Source of the DNA: Pseudomonas sp. JM0905a
GTDB lineage: Bacteria; Pseudomonadota; Gammaproteobacteria; Pseudomonadales; Pseudomonadaceae
Length of the DNA stretch: 64,000 nucleotides
Assembly: GCF_014700075.1 (NCBI RefSeq)
Contig: NZ_JACXBU010000004.1
Coordinates: forward strand, 485,363-549,362
Direction of reading: 5' to 3'
Position 1 is the stretch's first letter, and every line of letters begins with the position of its first letter. Under the pieces are notes generated by a model that saw only the letters and a list, made by a program, of their open reading frames with translations, had not been told where the DNA came from and did no database searches. The position numbers and the translations under genes were made by a program. This document shows, piece after piece, positions 9,688 to 19,255 of the stretch.

Positions 9688-10482
9688 ATGTTTGACGCAT
9701 CAGAAGATCACTCAATTTCGGTGGCCCCGAATGAGTTTCAGCAGCAAGGATCGAGAAGAACGTCGGGCAGGCCGAATCAAATGAGTAAGCAATTCATCGA
9801 AAATCAGACCTTGGCCTCGAAGCGGCAGCCGGCTGATGAACAGGCAGTCCAGGTACTTCGAAAAGCAGTCCTGCAGGCAGAACTTGAACCGGGATCTCGC
9901 GTGACTGAGAACGGGCTGGCCGACCTGTTCGCGCTATCTCGCGGCGCTATCCGATCAGCACTTCACCACCTTTCCCAGGAAGGGCTGTTCTTGAAGATTC
10001 CGTACTGTGGCTGGGCAGTCATGCCGATATCATCGGCAGATGCCTGGGAGCTCTATACGCTGAGAGCGAACCTGGAAATGCTGGCAGCCTCGCTGGCCAG
10101 CCAGAACATGGACAGCAGCAGCTCCGCCGAGCTGCTGCGCGCATTTGAAGAGCTGGCCAACGCCTGCCGGAAACAGGACCGGACGCAAGTTGCCGAGGCC
10201 GACTTCAAGCTGCACAAAACGATCGTGACCCTATCGCGACACAAGCGTCTGCAGCAGCAATATCGCATCGTTCAGCAGCAGATCCGGGTCTATATCGCAT
10301 CCAGCGATGCCCTCACGCCTGACTTCCAGACATTCATTGATCACCACCGCCCGATCGTGGATGCCATTCTGGCTAGGGATGCCGACCTGGCTGCAAAGCT
10401 CTCTTCAGAGCACAACCTCTCGGAAGGCAAGAAGTTGCATCGCCACTTGCTGACTTTGGAGTCCGCCCGAATTCAGGCATAA
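9688..10482 (+). CDS. GntR-family transcriptional regulator, FCD type
   Basis: Up to 264 residues. The winged helix covers about residues 45-105 (LQAELEPGSRVTENGLADLF, then SRGAIRSALHHLSQEGL). An all-helical FCD ligand domain follows, with metal-site-type residues in ADFKLHKTIV and a late HRPIVDAILARD segment. FCD regulators respond to organic acids and normally repress nearby catabolic genes. It is divergent from the enolase-superfamily dehydratase, the most likely target. A downstream ATG at 9781 (MSKQFIENQ) is an alternative start, since the first 31 residues are low-complexity and lie before the DNA-binding domain. It is not closely similar to the two GntR paralogues at 44.8 and 52.8 kb. 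Confidence 0.87.
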   Translation: MFDASEDHSISVAPNEFQQQGSRRTSGRPNQMSKQFIENQTLASKRQPADEQAVQVLRKAVLQAELEPGSRVTENGLADLFALSRGAIRSALHHLSQEGLFLKIPYCGWAVMPISSADAWELYTLRANLEMLAASLASQNMDSSSSAELLRAFEELANACRKQDRTQVAEADFKLHKTIVTLSRHKRLQQQYRIVQQQIRVYIASSDALTPDFQTFIDHHRPIVDAILARDADLAAKLSSEHNLSEGKKLHRHLLTLESARIQA

Positions 10483-10522
10483 CGACCATGCCGAGTGCAA
10501 TTCGGACGCGCGCCGAAACGAC

Positions 10523-11755
10523 TCAGAAAGGGATTAGGGGGAACTCTGAATAAACGGGATATCTAGCGCACACCCGCGTGATGCGACGCGTCACGAACGC
10601 CTCGACCTCAATGCCCCCAGGATTGTCTAGGATGTCGCAGATCCATCCAACAATCTCTGCGCAGTGGGACGGCCCCAAGCCTCGTGTAGTGATAGCAGCA
10701 GTACCAAATCGCAGATAGTCGGTTTCAGCGCCGTGACCAGGCCAGCTGCCAGACTCCATACATATCCCGCTTCGGCGAAGCACCTGTTCCACTCCTACCG
10801 ACTGAGGCGGTCGCCCTGCCAATCCAACCAATACCGGACCGCCCTCGTCCAAACACGAAAGCAGTTCGTACCCCCGACAAGAAAACGCACCCGCGACGGC
10901 ACGAACATTTTCCAGCACCTGGACCTGATAACTCTGAAAAGATGGAGACATCGCCTCCTTGAGAGACAGAGCTTTCGCGGCCAAGTTACCGGATGAGATT
11001 CGTAGGATAGGGTCCCGCTCAACCGCTGCAGCATCGAGCATCTGCTGCAACGGCCTGTTTGCCTTGGCGAGAATCATCCCCCCTTCAGGGCCGCGCAACG
11101 TGGAACCAGTCGATGCAATGGCGAGATCTACGAAAGGAAGCGGGCTCAAGCAAAGGCTCGCCGCTACCATTCCGGCGATGAGAGTGAAGTCCACTACCAG
11201 ATAGGCCCTGGCTTTGTCCGCTATCGCGCGTAGCCTGAGATAGTCGATCCCCCGCCCAATACCTGCGACGCGGACCACTAGCAACCTCGGTCTCAGCAAC
11301 TGCATCTTTCGCTCTAAAGCGTCGAGATCGAGACCCCGGGGATCGACCTCATCATGCAGGGAACAATTGAAGGCTGCCCCGGCCGTGACAAATTTGCCGG
11401 CTTGGAGGGCGTGACCATTGCCGACCCAACCCACGCTGAGAATGCCATCTCCCAGGTCCAGCAGAGCGTCGCAAATGGATGATATAGCCTGCTCTACGGA
11501 CCCTGGTGTCACGCAGGCGTAATCAGCATTGAACAGTTGTCGAGCTCGATCTGCCGCCAGCGCTTCGAACTCGCATCTCCCCATGAGAGATAATCCGCTA
11601 TCGAAGCTTCCCCCAAGCGCATCCAGGATCTGGGAGCTGACATGGTTGGCAGAAGCACGTAGATCCAGACAGCTTTCGACACGCCACGCCGCATCACTCA
11701 AGGCAGTGAACAGATCCTTGTCATAGGACCGAAGTCGGTTGAATCTGCTTTGCAT
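10523..11755 (-). CDS. Degenerate serine hydroxymethyltransferase paralogue lacking the PLP lysine
   Basis: An intact 410-residue frame homologous to SHMT, most clearly at the C-terminus: FGTAAITTRGL, then WICDILDNPGGIEVEAFV and CARYPVYS match glyA of this window. The active site is gone. GlyA has THK at its PLP lysine (residue 229), whereas here the aligned residues are GS at 217-218 (STGSTLRGPEGG). The [21 protein letters not shown] and DMAH motifs are also lost or altered, though the Asp in VVDF and the Arg in YLRFGTA remain. It therefore should not form a normal PLP aldimine. It is the last gene after aldehyde dehydrogenase and flavin reductase, 123 bases downstream of the latter. The ATG at 11755 with AGAGGGC upstream is preferred over a TTG at 11785. 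The frame is unbroken, so it looks like a retained pseudoenzyme, perhaps regulatory or a new activity. Confidence 0.82.
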   Translation of the reverse strand: MQSRFNRLRSYDKDLFTALSDAAWRVESCLDLRASANHVSSQILDALGGSFDSGLSLMGRCEFEALAADRARQLFNADYACVTPGSVEQAISSICDALLDLGDGILSVGWVGNGHALQAGKFVTAGAAFNCSLHDEVDPRGLDLDALERKMQLLRPRLLVVRVAGIGRGIDYLRLRAIADKARAYLVVDFTLIAGMVAASLCLSPLPFVDLAIASTGSTLRGPEGGMILAKANRPLQQMLDAAAVERDPILRISSGNLAAKALSLKEAMSPSFQSYQVQVLENVRAVAGAFSCRGYELLSCLDEGGPVLVGLAGRPPQSVGVEQVLRRSGICMESGSWPGHGAETDYLRFGTAAITTRGLGPSHCAEIVGWICDILDNPGGIEVEAFVTRRITRVCARYPVYSEFPLIPF

Positions 11756-11841
11756 GCTGCCCTCTGGTATTACGTACCCGTCCAAGGCGCCTCGACTCGC
11801 GGTTAGCTACCTCGGGAAATAATTCTTTCTCAGATCGCGGC

Positions 11842-11862
11842 GGCGGGGCCACCACCCCCGCC
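11842..11862 (-). other. Intergenic hairpin before the SHMT-like gene
   Basis: GGCGGGG at 11842-11848 pairs with CCCCGCC at 11856-11862, between the flavin reductase stop and the SHMT-like start. No T-run follows on the minus strand. It may reduce read-through or stabilise the upstream message. Confidence 0.35.
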
Positions 11863-11878
11863 GAATCCGACCTCAGCA

Positions 11879-12373
11879 TCAGCTGGCGATATTCAGCTCC
11901 ACGGCTTGATGCAGCCCACGCCCTTTCCACAGCAGGCAGTGATTGCGCTCGGGATCGCTGAGGTTGATCGACTCGATGATGCCCACAAAGATGGTGTGAG
12001 AAAAACCATCGAAGCAATTGCCGACCTTGCAGACCATTCCGGCTGGAGCGTCCTTCAGGATCGGCACGGCGAAGTCTTCCAGATCCCAATCAGACTCGGA
12101 GAATCGGTCAGCCCCTTTGCTCTTGGTAAAGCGGTCTACTACATGCGCCTGTAGCGGGGACAACAGGTTCACACCGAAATAGCCGTTGTTGAGAATCGCA
12201 TCGTGAGCCGAAGCCGACTTGTTGATGCACACAATTACGGACGGCGGCTCAGCGGACAGACTGCAGACCGCAGTCGCAATCAAGCCCACCGGCTTGTCGC
12301 CCTCGAAACTGGTAATGGCATTCACAGCGCCGGCAAACCGGCCCATTGCTTCACGGAATTCCTGAGTCAACAT
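11879..12373 (-). CDS. Flavin reductase (HpaC/DIM6-NTAB type)
   Basis: A 164-residue flavin reductase-like protein. Family features are the N-terminal FREAMGRFAGAVNAITS segment, PPSVIVCINKSASAH, YFGVNLLSPLQ and a C-terminal HCLLWKGRGLHQ segment. Members reduce FMN or FAD with NAD(P)H and hand it to a partner monooxygenase. No monooxygenase is encoded in this operon, but the luciferase-like monooxygenase at 30.6-31.7 kb needs such a partner and also lies behind a sigma-54 promoter. It is 64 bases downstream of the aldehyde dehydrogenase on the same strand. The pairing with the distant monooxygenase is inference. Confidence 0.87.
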   Translation of the reverse strand: MLTQEFREAMGRFAGAVNAITSFEGDKPVGLIATAVCSLSAEPPSVIVCINKSASAHDAILNNGYFGVNLLSPLQAHVVDRFTKSKGADRFSESDWDLEDFAVPILKDAPAGMVCKVGNCFDGFSHTIFVGIIESINLSDPERNHCLLWKGRGLHQAVELNIAS

Positions 12374-12437
12374 GGCAGATACCTCTCTGGTTTGAAGGGC
12401 TCGGCCCGAGCAGCACCTGCCGCCAGGGCCGAGAGGG

Positions 12438-13874
12438 TCACTGGTTAAGGCACGAGACGAATTTGGTGGTCAGATAGCCGTCGAGAGCTTCGATACCGCC
12501 CTCGGAGCCGTAACCCGAATCCCTGACGCCGCCGTAGGGTGTTTCAGCGAGTGCGAGGCCCAGGTGATTGATGGTGAGCATTCCCGAATCCACGCGACGG
12601 GAAAGGGTGTCCGCCACCGACTGAGTACGGGTCCATGCGTAGGAAGCCAGACCAAACGGCAGTCGGTTCGCCTCCTGCAAGGCCTCTTCGACTTCATCAA
12701 AAGAACGAACCAGGGCAACAGGGCCGAAAGGCTCTTCGTTCATGGCAGCCATTTCTGCAGTGACGCCGGTCAGCACAGTCGGCTCGAAGAAGTAACCTTC
12801 CTGATCAATACGATTACCGCCGGCCGCCACGTTGGCGCCCTTGGCAACGGCATCCTTCACCAGGCGCTCTACTGCCTGCAGGCGGCGCTCGTTGATCAAC
12901 GGACCAACCTGGGTATCAGGTGCCAGGCCATCACCCACCTTCAGCGCGGACGCAGCCGACGAGAACATCTCGACAAACTGGTCATGAACACCGCGTTGAA
13001 CGATGAAGCGGGTCGGCGAGATACAAACCTGGCCGGCGTTGCGGTACTTGAACGCGATGAGCGCTTGGCACGCCGCTTGAAGGTCTGCATCGTTGCAGAT
13101 GATCACCGGAGCATGTCCACCCAGCTCCATAGTGACCCGCTTCATGTGGCTGCCAGCCAGGGCTGCCAGATGTTTACCAACAGGCACGGAACCGGTGAAG
13201 GACACTTTGCGAATGATCGGATGCGGAATGCAGTACGAGGAAATCTCGGCAGGAACCCCGTAGATCAGGCCAAGAGTACCCGCGGGAACGCCGGCGTCGG
13301 CAAAGCAGCGGAACATTGCAGCCGGAGCTGCCGGTGTCTCCTCCGGCCCTTTGATGATGATCGAGCAACCCGCGGCCAGTGCAGGGCCGACTTTGCGCAG
13401 AATCTGGCTGACAGGGAAGTTCCAAGGCGTGAACCCAATGCATGGCCCAACGGCTTCTTTGTTGGCGAGTTGGGTGACACCGGGCAGACGGGCCGGAATG
13501 ATACGGCCGTAGGTGCGACGCGCTTCCTCTGCGAACCAGTCGATCAGGTCAGCGCCGGAGTTGACCTCCATGCGGGCTTCGGCCAGCGGCTTACCCTCTT
13601 CCAGGGTAATCAGCGTGGCGATTTCCTCAACGCGCTCACGGAGCAGCGTGGCGGCGCGACGCATGATTTTGCTGCGTTCAAATACGGAGACGTTCTGCCA
13701 AGCCTTGAAACCGGCCTGAGCGGCTTCAAGTACGTCATCAAGGTCCGCACGGCTTGCATGCGCAACGCTTCCGATGACCTTTCCGGTAGCCGGGTTGACG
13801 ACATCTTCCCGGCGCCCTTCAGAGCCCTCTCGCCAAACCCCGTTGATGAACAAACTCACTGCTGGATAAGCCAT
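12438..13874 (-). CDS. NAD(P)-dependent aldehyde dehydrogenase (GabD-like)
   Basis: About 478 residues of the succinate-semialdehyde-dehydrogenase branch. The NAD segment is FTPWNFPVSQILRKVGPAL, the general base Glu lies in MELGGHAPV, and the catalytic Cys in NAGQVCISPTR. The EEPFGPVALV and YGGVRDSGYGSEGG motifs complete the fold. The start at 13874 (MAYPAVSLF) has a perfect AGGAG five bases upstream and is preferred over 13928. It heads the unit with flavin reductase and the SHMT-like gene, with a good sigma-54 promoter 126-142 bases upstream. It probably oxidises the aldehyde made by the flavin-dependent amine/alcohol oxidation system. Substrate unproven. Confidence 0.9.
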   Translation of the reverse strand: MAYPAVSLFINGVWREGSEGRREDVVNPATGKVIGSVAHASRADLDDVLEAAQAGFKAWQNVSVFERSKIMRRAATLLRERVEEIATLITLEEGKPLAEARMEVNSGADLIDWFAEEARRTYGRIIPARLPGVTQLANKEAVGPCIGFTPWNFPVSQILRKVGPALAAGCSIIIKGPEETPAAPAAMFRCFADAGVPAGTLGLIYGVPAEISSYCIPHPIIRKVSFTGSVPVGKHLAALAGSHMKRVTMELGGHAPVIICNDADLQAACQALIAFKYRNAGQVCISPTRFIVQRGVHDQFVEMFSSAASALKVGDGLAPDTQVGPLINERRLQAVERLVKDAVAKGANVAAGGNRIDQEGYFFEPTVLTGVTAEMAAMNEEPFGPVALVRSFDEVEEALQEANRLPFGLASYAWTRTQSVADTLSRRVDSGMLTINHLGLALAETPYGGVRDSGYGSEGGIEALDGYLTTKFVSCLNQ

Positions 13875-13999
13875 GCTAACTCCTGCGCTTCTCATACTGG
13901 CTCTGCCAGTTGGTCGTTGGATTTGCATGCAGTCCAGGAATCACGGTCTGTTTACTACTCCGAAACCGTGGACCCTGAGCTGCTCGTTAGCCTGACTTC

Positions 14000-14016
14000 A
14001 GCAAGTTCGATGCCAT
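14000..14016 (-). promoter_or_regulatory. Sigma-54 promoter of the aldehyde dehydrogenase operon
   Basis: On the minus strand this reads ATGGCATCGAACTTGCT: GG and GC at the -24/-12 positions with exact spacing and good flanks (TGGCA, TTGCT). An AT-rich tract with a long A-run lies just upstream. It implies control by a sigma-54 activator such as the AcoR-type protein at 33.8 kb. Confidence 0.78.
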
Positions 14017-14224
14017 AAAAAAAAATACTTTAAAATCAATTGCTTAATTTACACAAAAGGCAGGAATCTCAATATTGAGATGAGCTCGGGGCTGCTTTTT
14101 TCTCTTTTTCTCAAGCGCTGCGAAGGTCTCGCATGCTCAATACCGACGCGAGTCGCTCCCAAGCCATTGGCAGTTCGTTGCCCGACCAACCCTTTCCTGC
14201 GTTGGCGAATCACTGGCCCCATCT
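14017..14224. other. AT-rich intergenic stretch without a gene
   Basis: The gap between the lipA terminator and the sigma-54 promoter is AT-rich near 14020-14060 and has no credible reading frame. It would be the place for an upstream activator site, but no clear long palindrome was found. Confidence 0.45.
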
Positions 14225-14258
14225 GCGAAAAAGGCGACCTCAAGGTCGCCTTTTTCGC
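14225..14258. terminator. Strong bidirectional terminator after lipA
   Basis: A perfect 15-base stem joins 14225-14239 and 14244-14258 around TCAA. Its core is GGCGACC/GGTCGCC flanked by A-runs and T-runs on both sides, so it can terminate lipA on the minus strand and any read-through from the other side. Confidence 0.9.
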
Positions 14259-14272
14259 TTCTGCCACATTGC

Positions 14273-15247
14273 TTATCGGATTGGTTGCCCGTGAATCTGC
14301 TGGTCCGCGTGGTACGAGGAACGTACCAGCGGGCCGGAAGCGACGTTCGAAAAGCCCATGGCGGCGCCCTGCTCGGCGAACCAGGCGAAGGTGTCCGGAT
14401 GCACGAAGCGCTGCACCGGCAGGTGATTGCGCGAGGGTTGCAGGTACTGGCCGAGGGTCAGCATGTCGATCCCGTGCTCGCGCATGCGTTGCATCGTTTC
14501 GGTCACCTCGTCGTCCGTCTCGCCGAGGCCGAGCATCAGGCCGGACTTGGTCGACACCTGAGGCACGCGCTGCTTGAATTTCTCCAGCAGGTCCAGCGAC
14601 CACTCGAAGTCCGAGCCTGGACGCGCTGCCTTGTACAGGCGCGGCACGGTTTCCAGGTTGTGGTTGAACACATCCGGCGGCTCCTGCTCGGTAATGGCCA
14701 GCGCCACGTCCATGCGCCCGCGGTAGTCCGGCACCAGGGTTTCCAGCTGGATGCCCGGGGACAGCTTGCGGATCTCCCGCAGGCAATCGACGAAGTGCTG
14801 GGCGCCGCCGTCGCGCAGATCGTCGCGGTCCACCGAGGTGATCACCACGTATTTGAGGCGCAGGTCGGCAATGGCCACGGCGAGGTTCTTCGGCTCGTCC
14901 GGGTCCAGCGGCTTCGGCCGGCCGTGGCCGACGTCGCAGAAGGGGCAGCGGCGGGTGCAGATGTCGCCCATGATCATGAAGGTGGCGGTGCCGCCGGAGA
15001 AGCACTCGCCCAGGTTCGGGCAGGCCGCCTCCTCGCAGACGCTGTGCAGCTTGTGCTTGCGCAACAGCTGCTTGATCCGCGCCACCTCCGGCGAGGCGGC
15101 GATGGGCACACGGATCCAGTCCGGTTTGCGAGGCACATCCTCGGTGGGAATGATCTTCACCGGGATGCGCGCGACCTTTTCGGCGCCGCGCAGTTTTACG
15201 CCGACCTCGACCCGCGCAGGCGTATTAGCTGTGTCATTAGTTTGCAT
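14273..15247 (-). CDS. lipA: Lipoyl synthase
   Basis: A 324-residue radical-SAM lipoyl synthase, which inserts two sulfurs into octanoyl groups on lipoyl-dependent proteins. The auxiliary cluster cysteines are in [16 protein letters not shown], the radical-SAM cluster is CTRRCPFCD, and the C-terminal RSSYHA segment supplies the usual serine ligand. It lies directly after the glycine-cleavage operon on the same strand, whose GcvH needs lipoylation, but a terminator sits in the 91-base gap. It may be partly cotranscribed or have its own promoter. Pseudomonads normally carry lipA with lipB elsewhere, so this is probably a second, dedicated copy; that is inference from outside the window. Confidence 0.95.
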   Translation of the reverse strand: MQTNDTANTPARVEVGVKLRGAEKVARIPVKIIPTEDVPRKPDWIRVPIAASPEVARIKQLLRKHKLHSVCEEAACPNLGECFSGGTATFMIMGDICTRRCPFCDVGHGRPKPLDPDEPKNLAVAIADLRLKYVVITSVDRDDLRDGGAQHFVDCLREIRKLSPGIQLETLVPDYRGRMDVALAITEQEPPDVFNHNLETVPRLYKAARPGSDFEWSLDLLEKFKQRVPQVSTKSGLMLGLGETDDEVTETMQRMREHGIDMLTLGQYLQPSRNHLPVQRFVHPDTFAWFAEQGAAMGFSNVASGPLVRSSYHADQQIHGQPIR

Positions 15248-15268
15248 GGTTCAGCCCCTGAAAAAGGA

Positions 15269-15290
15269 AGGCGGGGTTGGCCCCCCGCCT
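15269..15290 (-). terminator. Terminator after gcvT
   Basis: AGGCGGGG at 15269-15276 pairs with CCCCGCCT at 15283-15290. On the minus strand it is followed by TCCTTTTT. It would limit transcription from the glycine-cleavage operon into lipA. Confidence 0.8.
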
Positions 15291-15338
15291 TGAATCCCCG
15301 GGCCGGCACAGTTGGCTTTCGGGGCAGACGAGGATCGA

Positions 15339-16463
15339 TCAACCGCGGTAGTAGCGCTGCGGAACGAAGGGAGTCTTAGCCACCAGCATGGGGACTTGCT
15401 TGCCGCGCACAACGGCAAACACTTCCGAGCCCAATACATTGTGGGGCGCTTTCACATATCCCATCGCCAGCGGGCCACCGAGACTGGGGCCAAAACCACC
15501 ACTCGTGACCTGACCAATTGCAGTGCCTTCGGCATCGACAATTTCCGCCCCTTCACGCACAGGGATACGCTCTTGCGGCAGCAAACCAACACGCTTGCTG
15601 ACGAGTCCCTCCTGCTGCTGGGCAAAAATCATGTCGTCTCCCGGGAAACCACCGGCTCGCACACCATCTGCGCGACGTGCTTTGGAAATGGCCCAAGCAA
15701 GGCTAGCTTCGATAGGTGACGTGAATTGGTCCATGTCGTGGCCGTAAAGACACAGGCCGGCTTCCAAGCGCAGTGAATCGCGGGCGCCGAGGCCAATGGG
15801 CTGTACTTCCGGTTGTTCCAGCAGAGCACGAGCCAAGGCTTCAGCGTGTTCAACCGGAACGGAAATCTCATACCCATCTTCACCGGTGTAACCAGAGCGA
15901 CTGACGTAGCAATTCACACCCATCAACTCAAGTCTGGTGAACTGCATAAAAGTCATACCCGCTACGTCAGGCGCCAAGCGGCCCAGTGCCTGAGCGGCCT
16001 TGGGTCCCTGCAAGGCGATCAGAGCACGAGACTCGAACAGCGACTCGATCCCACATCGATCACCAATGTGGCGCTCCAGGTGGGCGAGGTCCTGATCCTT
16101 GCAGGCAGCATTGACTACCACGAACAGTTCGTTCTCGGACAAGCGCGCGACCATCAGGTCATCGAGGATTCCGCCCTCGACATTGGTAAACAGGGCATAA
16201 CGCTGCATGCCTACCGGGAGATCGACGATATCAACCGGTACCAGACTTTCCAGAGCAATGGCTGCTTGAGCACCGCGCAGGATGATCTGGCCCATGTGCG
16301 AGACGTCAAACAGGCCGGCCTGCTCGCGGGTGTGCAGGTGCTCCTTGAGCACGCCCAGGGGGTATTGCACCGGCATGTCGTAGCCGGCGAAGGGCACCAT
16401 GCGCGCGCCTAGCTCGAGGTGCAGCGCATGCAGTGGAGTCTTGGCAAGATTTTCAGTGGTCAT
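15339..16463 (-). CDS. gcvT: Glycine cleavage T-protein (aminomethyltransferase)
   Basis: A 374-residue T-protein that moves the one-carbon unit from aminomethyl-lipoyl GcvH to tetrahydrofolate, releasing ammonia. Family marks are [16 protein letters not shown] at the N-terminus, FDVSHMGQI, the YTGEDGYEI segment and [16 protein letters not shown]. It is the last gene of the gcvH-gcvP-glyA-sdaA-gcvT unit, 73 bases after sdaA. A terminator follows about 50 bases after its stop. Confidence 0.96.
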   Translation of the reverse strand: MTTENLAKTPLHALHLELGARMVPFAGYDMPVQYPLGVLKEHLHTREQAGLFDVSHMGQIILRGAQAAIALESLVPVDIVDLPVGMQRYALFTNVEGGILDDLMVARLSENELFVVVNAACKDQDLAHLERHIGDRCGIESLFESRALIALQGPKAAQALGRLAPDVAGMTFMQFTRLELMGVNCYVSRSGYTGEDGYEISVPVEHAEALARALLEQPEVQPIGLGARDSLRLEAGLCLYGHDMDQFTSPIEASLAWAISKARRADGVRAGGFPGDDMIFAQQQEGLVSKRVGLLPQERIPVREGAEIVDAEGTAIGQVTSGGFGPSLGGPLAMGYVKAPHNVLGSEVFAVVRGKQVPMLVAKTPFVPQRYYRG

Positions 16464-16536
16464 GTAATTCTCTCCAAAAGGTGCGCCACGCGCACCAGTG
16501 TTGATTCGTTGGTACGCACGGCACCGTGCGGCGGCC

Positions 16537-17913
16537 TCAGCATTCGATGATGTTCACAGCGAGGCCGCCGCGGGCGGTTTCCTTGTACTTGCTCTTCATG
16601 TCGGCGCCGGTTTGGCGCATGGTGCGGATCACCTTGTCTAGTGAGATGAAGTGCTGACCGTCGCCACGCAGGGCTATGCGCGCGGCGTTGATGGCCTTCA
16701 CCGAGCCCATGGCGTTGCGCTCGATGCAGGGCACCTGGACCAGTCCGCCGACCGGGTCGCAGGTCAGCCCGAGGTTATGCTCCATGCCGATCTCGGCGGC
16801 GTTCTCCACCTGCAGCGGGGTGCCGCCCAGAACTTCGCAGAGGGCGCCGGCGGCCATCGAGCAGGCCACGCCGACTTCGCCCTGACAGCCCACTTCGGCG
16901 CCGGAGATGGAGGCATTTTCCTTGTAGAGGATGCCGATGGCGGCGGCGGTGAGCAGGAAGCGCTTCACGCCCTCCTCATCCGCACCCGGGATGAAACGGC
17001 TGTAGTAGTGCAGCACCGCCGGGACGATGCCCGCCGCGCCGTTGGTGGGCGCGGTGACCACGCGGCCGCCGGTGGCGTTTTCCTCGTTCACCGCCAGGGC
17101 GTAGAGGTTGACCCAGTCGAGCACCGAGAGGCTGTCCCGGAGGTTGGCCTCCGGTTGTTCGCTGAGCTGGCGGTAGAGCGCGGCAGCGCGGCGCCTTACC
17201 TTGAGCCCGCCGGGCATGATGCCTTCCTTGCGGCAACCGGCCTTCACGCAGTCCTGCATCACCTGCCAGATCTTCATCAGGCCGGCGCTGGTTTCCTCGG
17301 GGCTGCGCCAGACTTTTTCGTTCTCCCACATCAGCTCGCTTACAGACAGCCCATGCCTGGTGCACTGATCAAGCAGCTCCTTGGCGGTGCGGAACGGATA
17401 GGGCAGCGGCGTGCGATCCTCAACAATGCTGTCAACCCCAACGGCGGCTTCATCCACTACGAACCCGCCGCCCACCGAATAGAACTCCCTGCTGCGAAGC
17501 TGGATGCCTGCATCATCGAAAGCGCGGAACACCATACCGTTGGGATGGTAAGGGAGCGGCTTGCGAATCATCGCCAGATGCTCCTTTTCCACGAAACGAA
17601 TAGGCTTCTCGCCCAGCAGATTGATATTGCCTTCGCCGCGTATTGCAGCCAGGCGCCCTTCCACACTCTCGGTATCCACGCTATCCGGCTGCTCGCCCTC
17701 CAGGCCGAGCAGTACGGCCTTATCACTGCCGTGCCCTTTGCCAGTAGCACCCAACGAGCCATACAACTCAGCCCGAACACTGGCCACCCTCGCCAGCAGG
17801 CCATCGGACTTAAGGCCCTGCGCAAAACCCGCTGCGGCTCGCATCGGGCCCACGGTATGCGAGCTCGATGGACCGATACCCACCTTGAACAGATCGAAAA
17901 CGCTTAGCGACAT
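16537..17913 (-). CDS. sdaA: L-serine dehydratase, iron-sulfur type, single chain
   Basis: About 458 residues of the bacterial iron-sulfur L-serine ammonia-lyase, with both domains on one chain: [13 protein letters not shown] at the N-terminus and the [15 protein letters not shown] and [17 protein letters not shown] segments in the catalytic domain. It turns serine made by GlyA into pyruvate and ammonia, closing glycine-to-pyruvate flow. The ATG at 17913 ([10 protein letters not shown]), with GGGAG upstream, is correct; the longer frame to 17982 would run into glyA. It lies 28 bases downstream of glyA. Confidence 0.96.
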   Translation of the reverse strand: MSLSVFDLFKVGIGPSSSHTVGPMRAAAGFAQGLKSDGLLARVASVRAELYGSLGATGKGHGSDKAVLLGLEGEQPDSVDTESVEGRLAAIRGEGNINLLGEKPIRFVEKEHLAMIRKPLPYHPNGMVFRAFDDAGIQLRSREFYSVGGGFVVDEAAVGVDSIVEDRTPLPYPFRTAKELLDQCTRHGLSVSELMWENEKVWRSPEETSAGLMKIWQVMQDCVKAGCRKEGIMPGGLKVRRRAAALYRQLSEQPEANLRDSLSVLDWVNLYALAVNEENATGGRVVTAPTNGAAGIVPAVLHYYSRFIPGADEEGVKRFLLTAAAIGILYKENASISGAEVGCQGEVGVACSMAAGALCEVLGGTPLQVENAAEIGMEHNLGLTCDPVGGLVQVPCIERNAMGSVKAINAARIALRGDGQHFISLDKVIRTMRQTGADMKSKYKETARGGLAVNIIEC

Positions 17914-17941
17914 TTCTCGACTCCCGTGAGCCCTTCGGTGA

Positions 17942-19195
<1,254 letters not shown>

Positions 19196-19255
19196 GTTCG
19201 TATCCTTTAGATTCAAGGCGGAGGTATGGCCCGGAGGAGCTCCGGGCCATAGGCG

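Noticed and set aside
10523..11755. A second functional glyA
   Set aside because: The PLP lysine and most substrate-binding motifs are missing, so normal SHMT activity is not credible despite the clear homology.
14285..15379. Long plus-strand frames opposite lipA, sdaA, gcvP, glyA and other genes
   Set aside because: All overlap well-supported genes and give composition typical of antisense frames without motifs. They are not separate genes.
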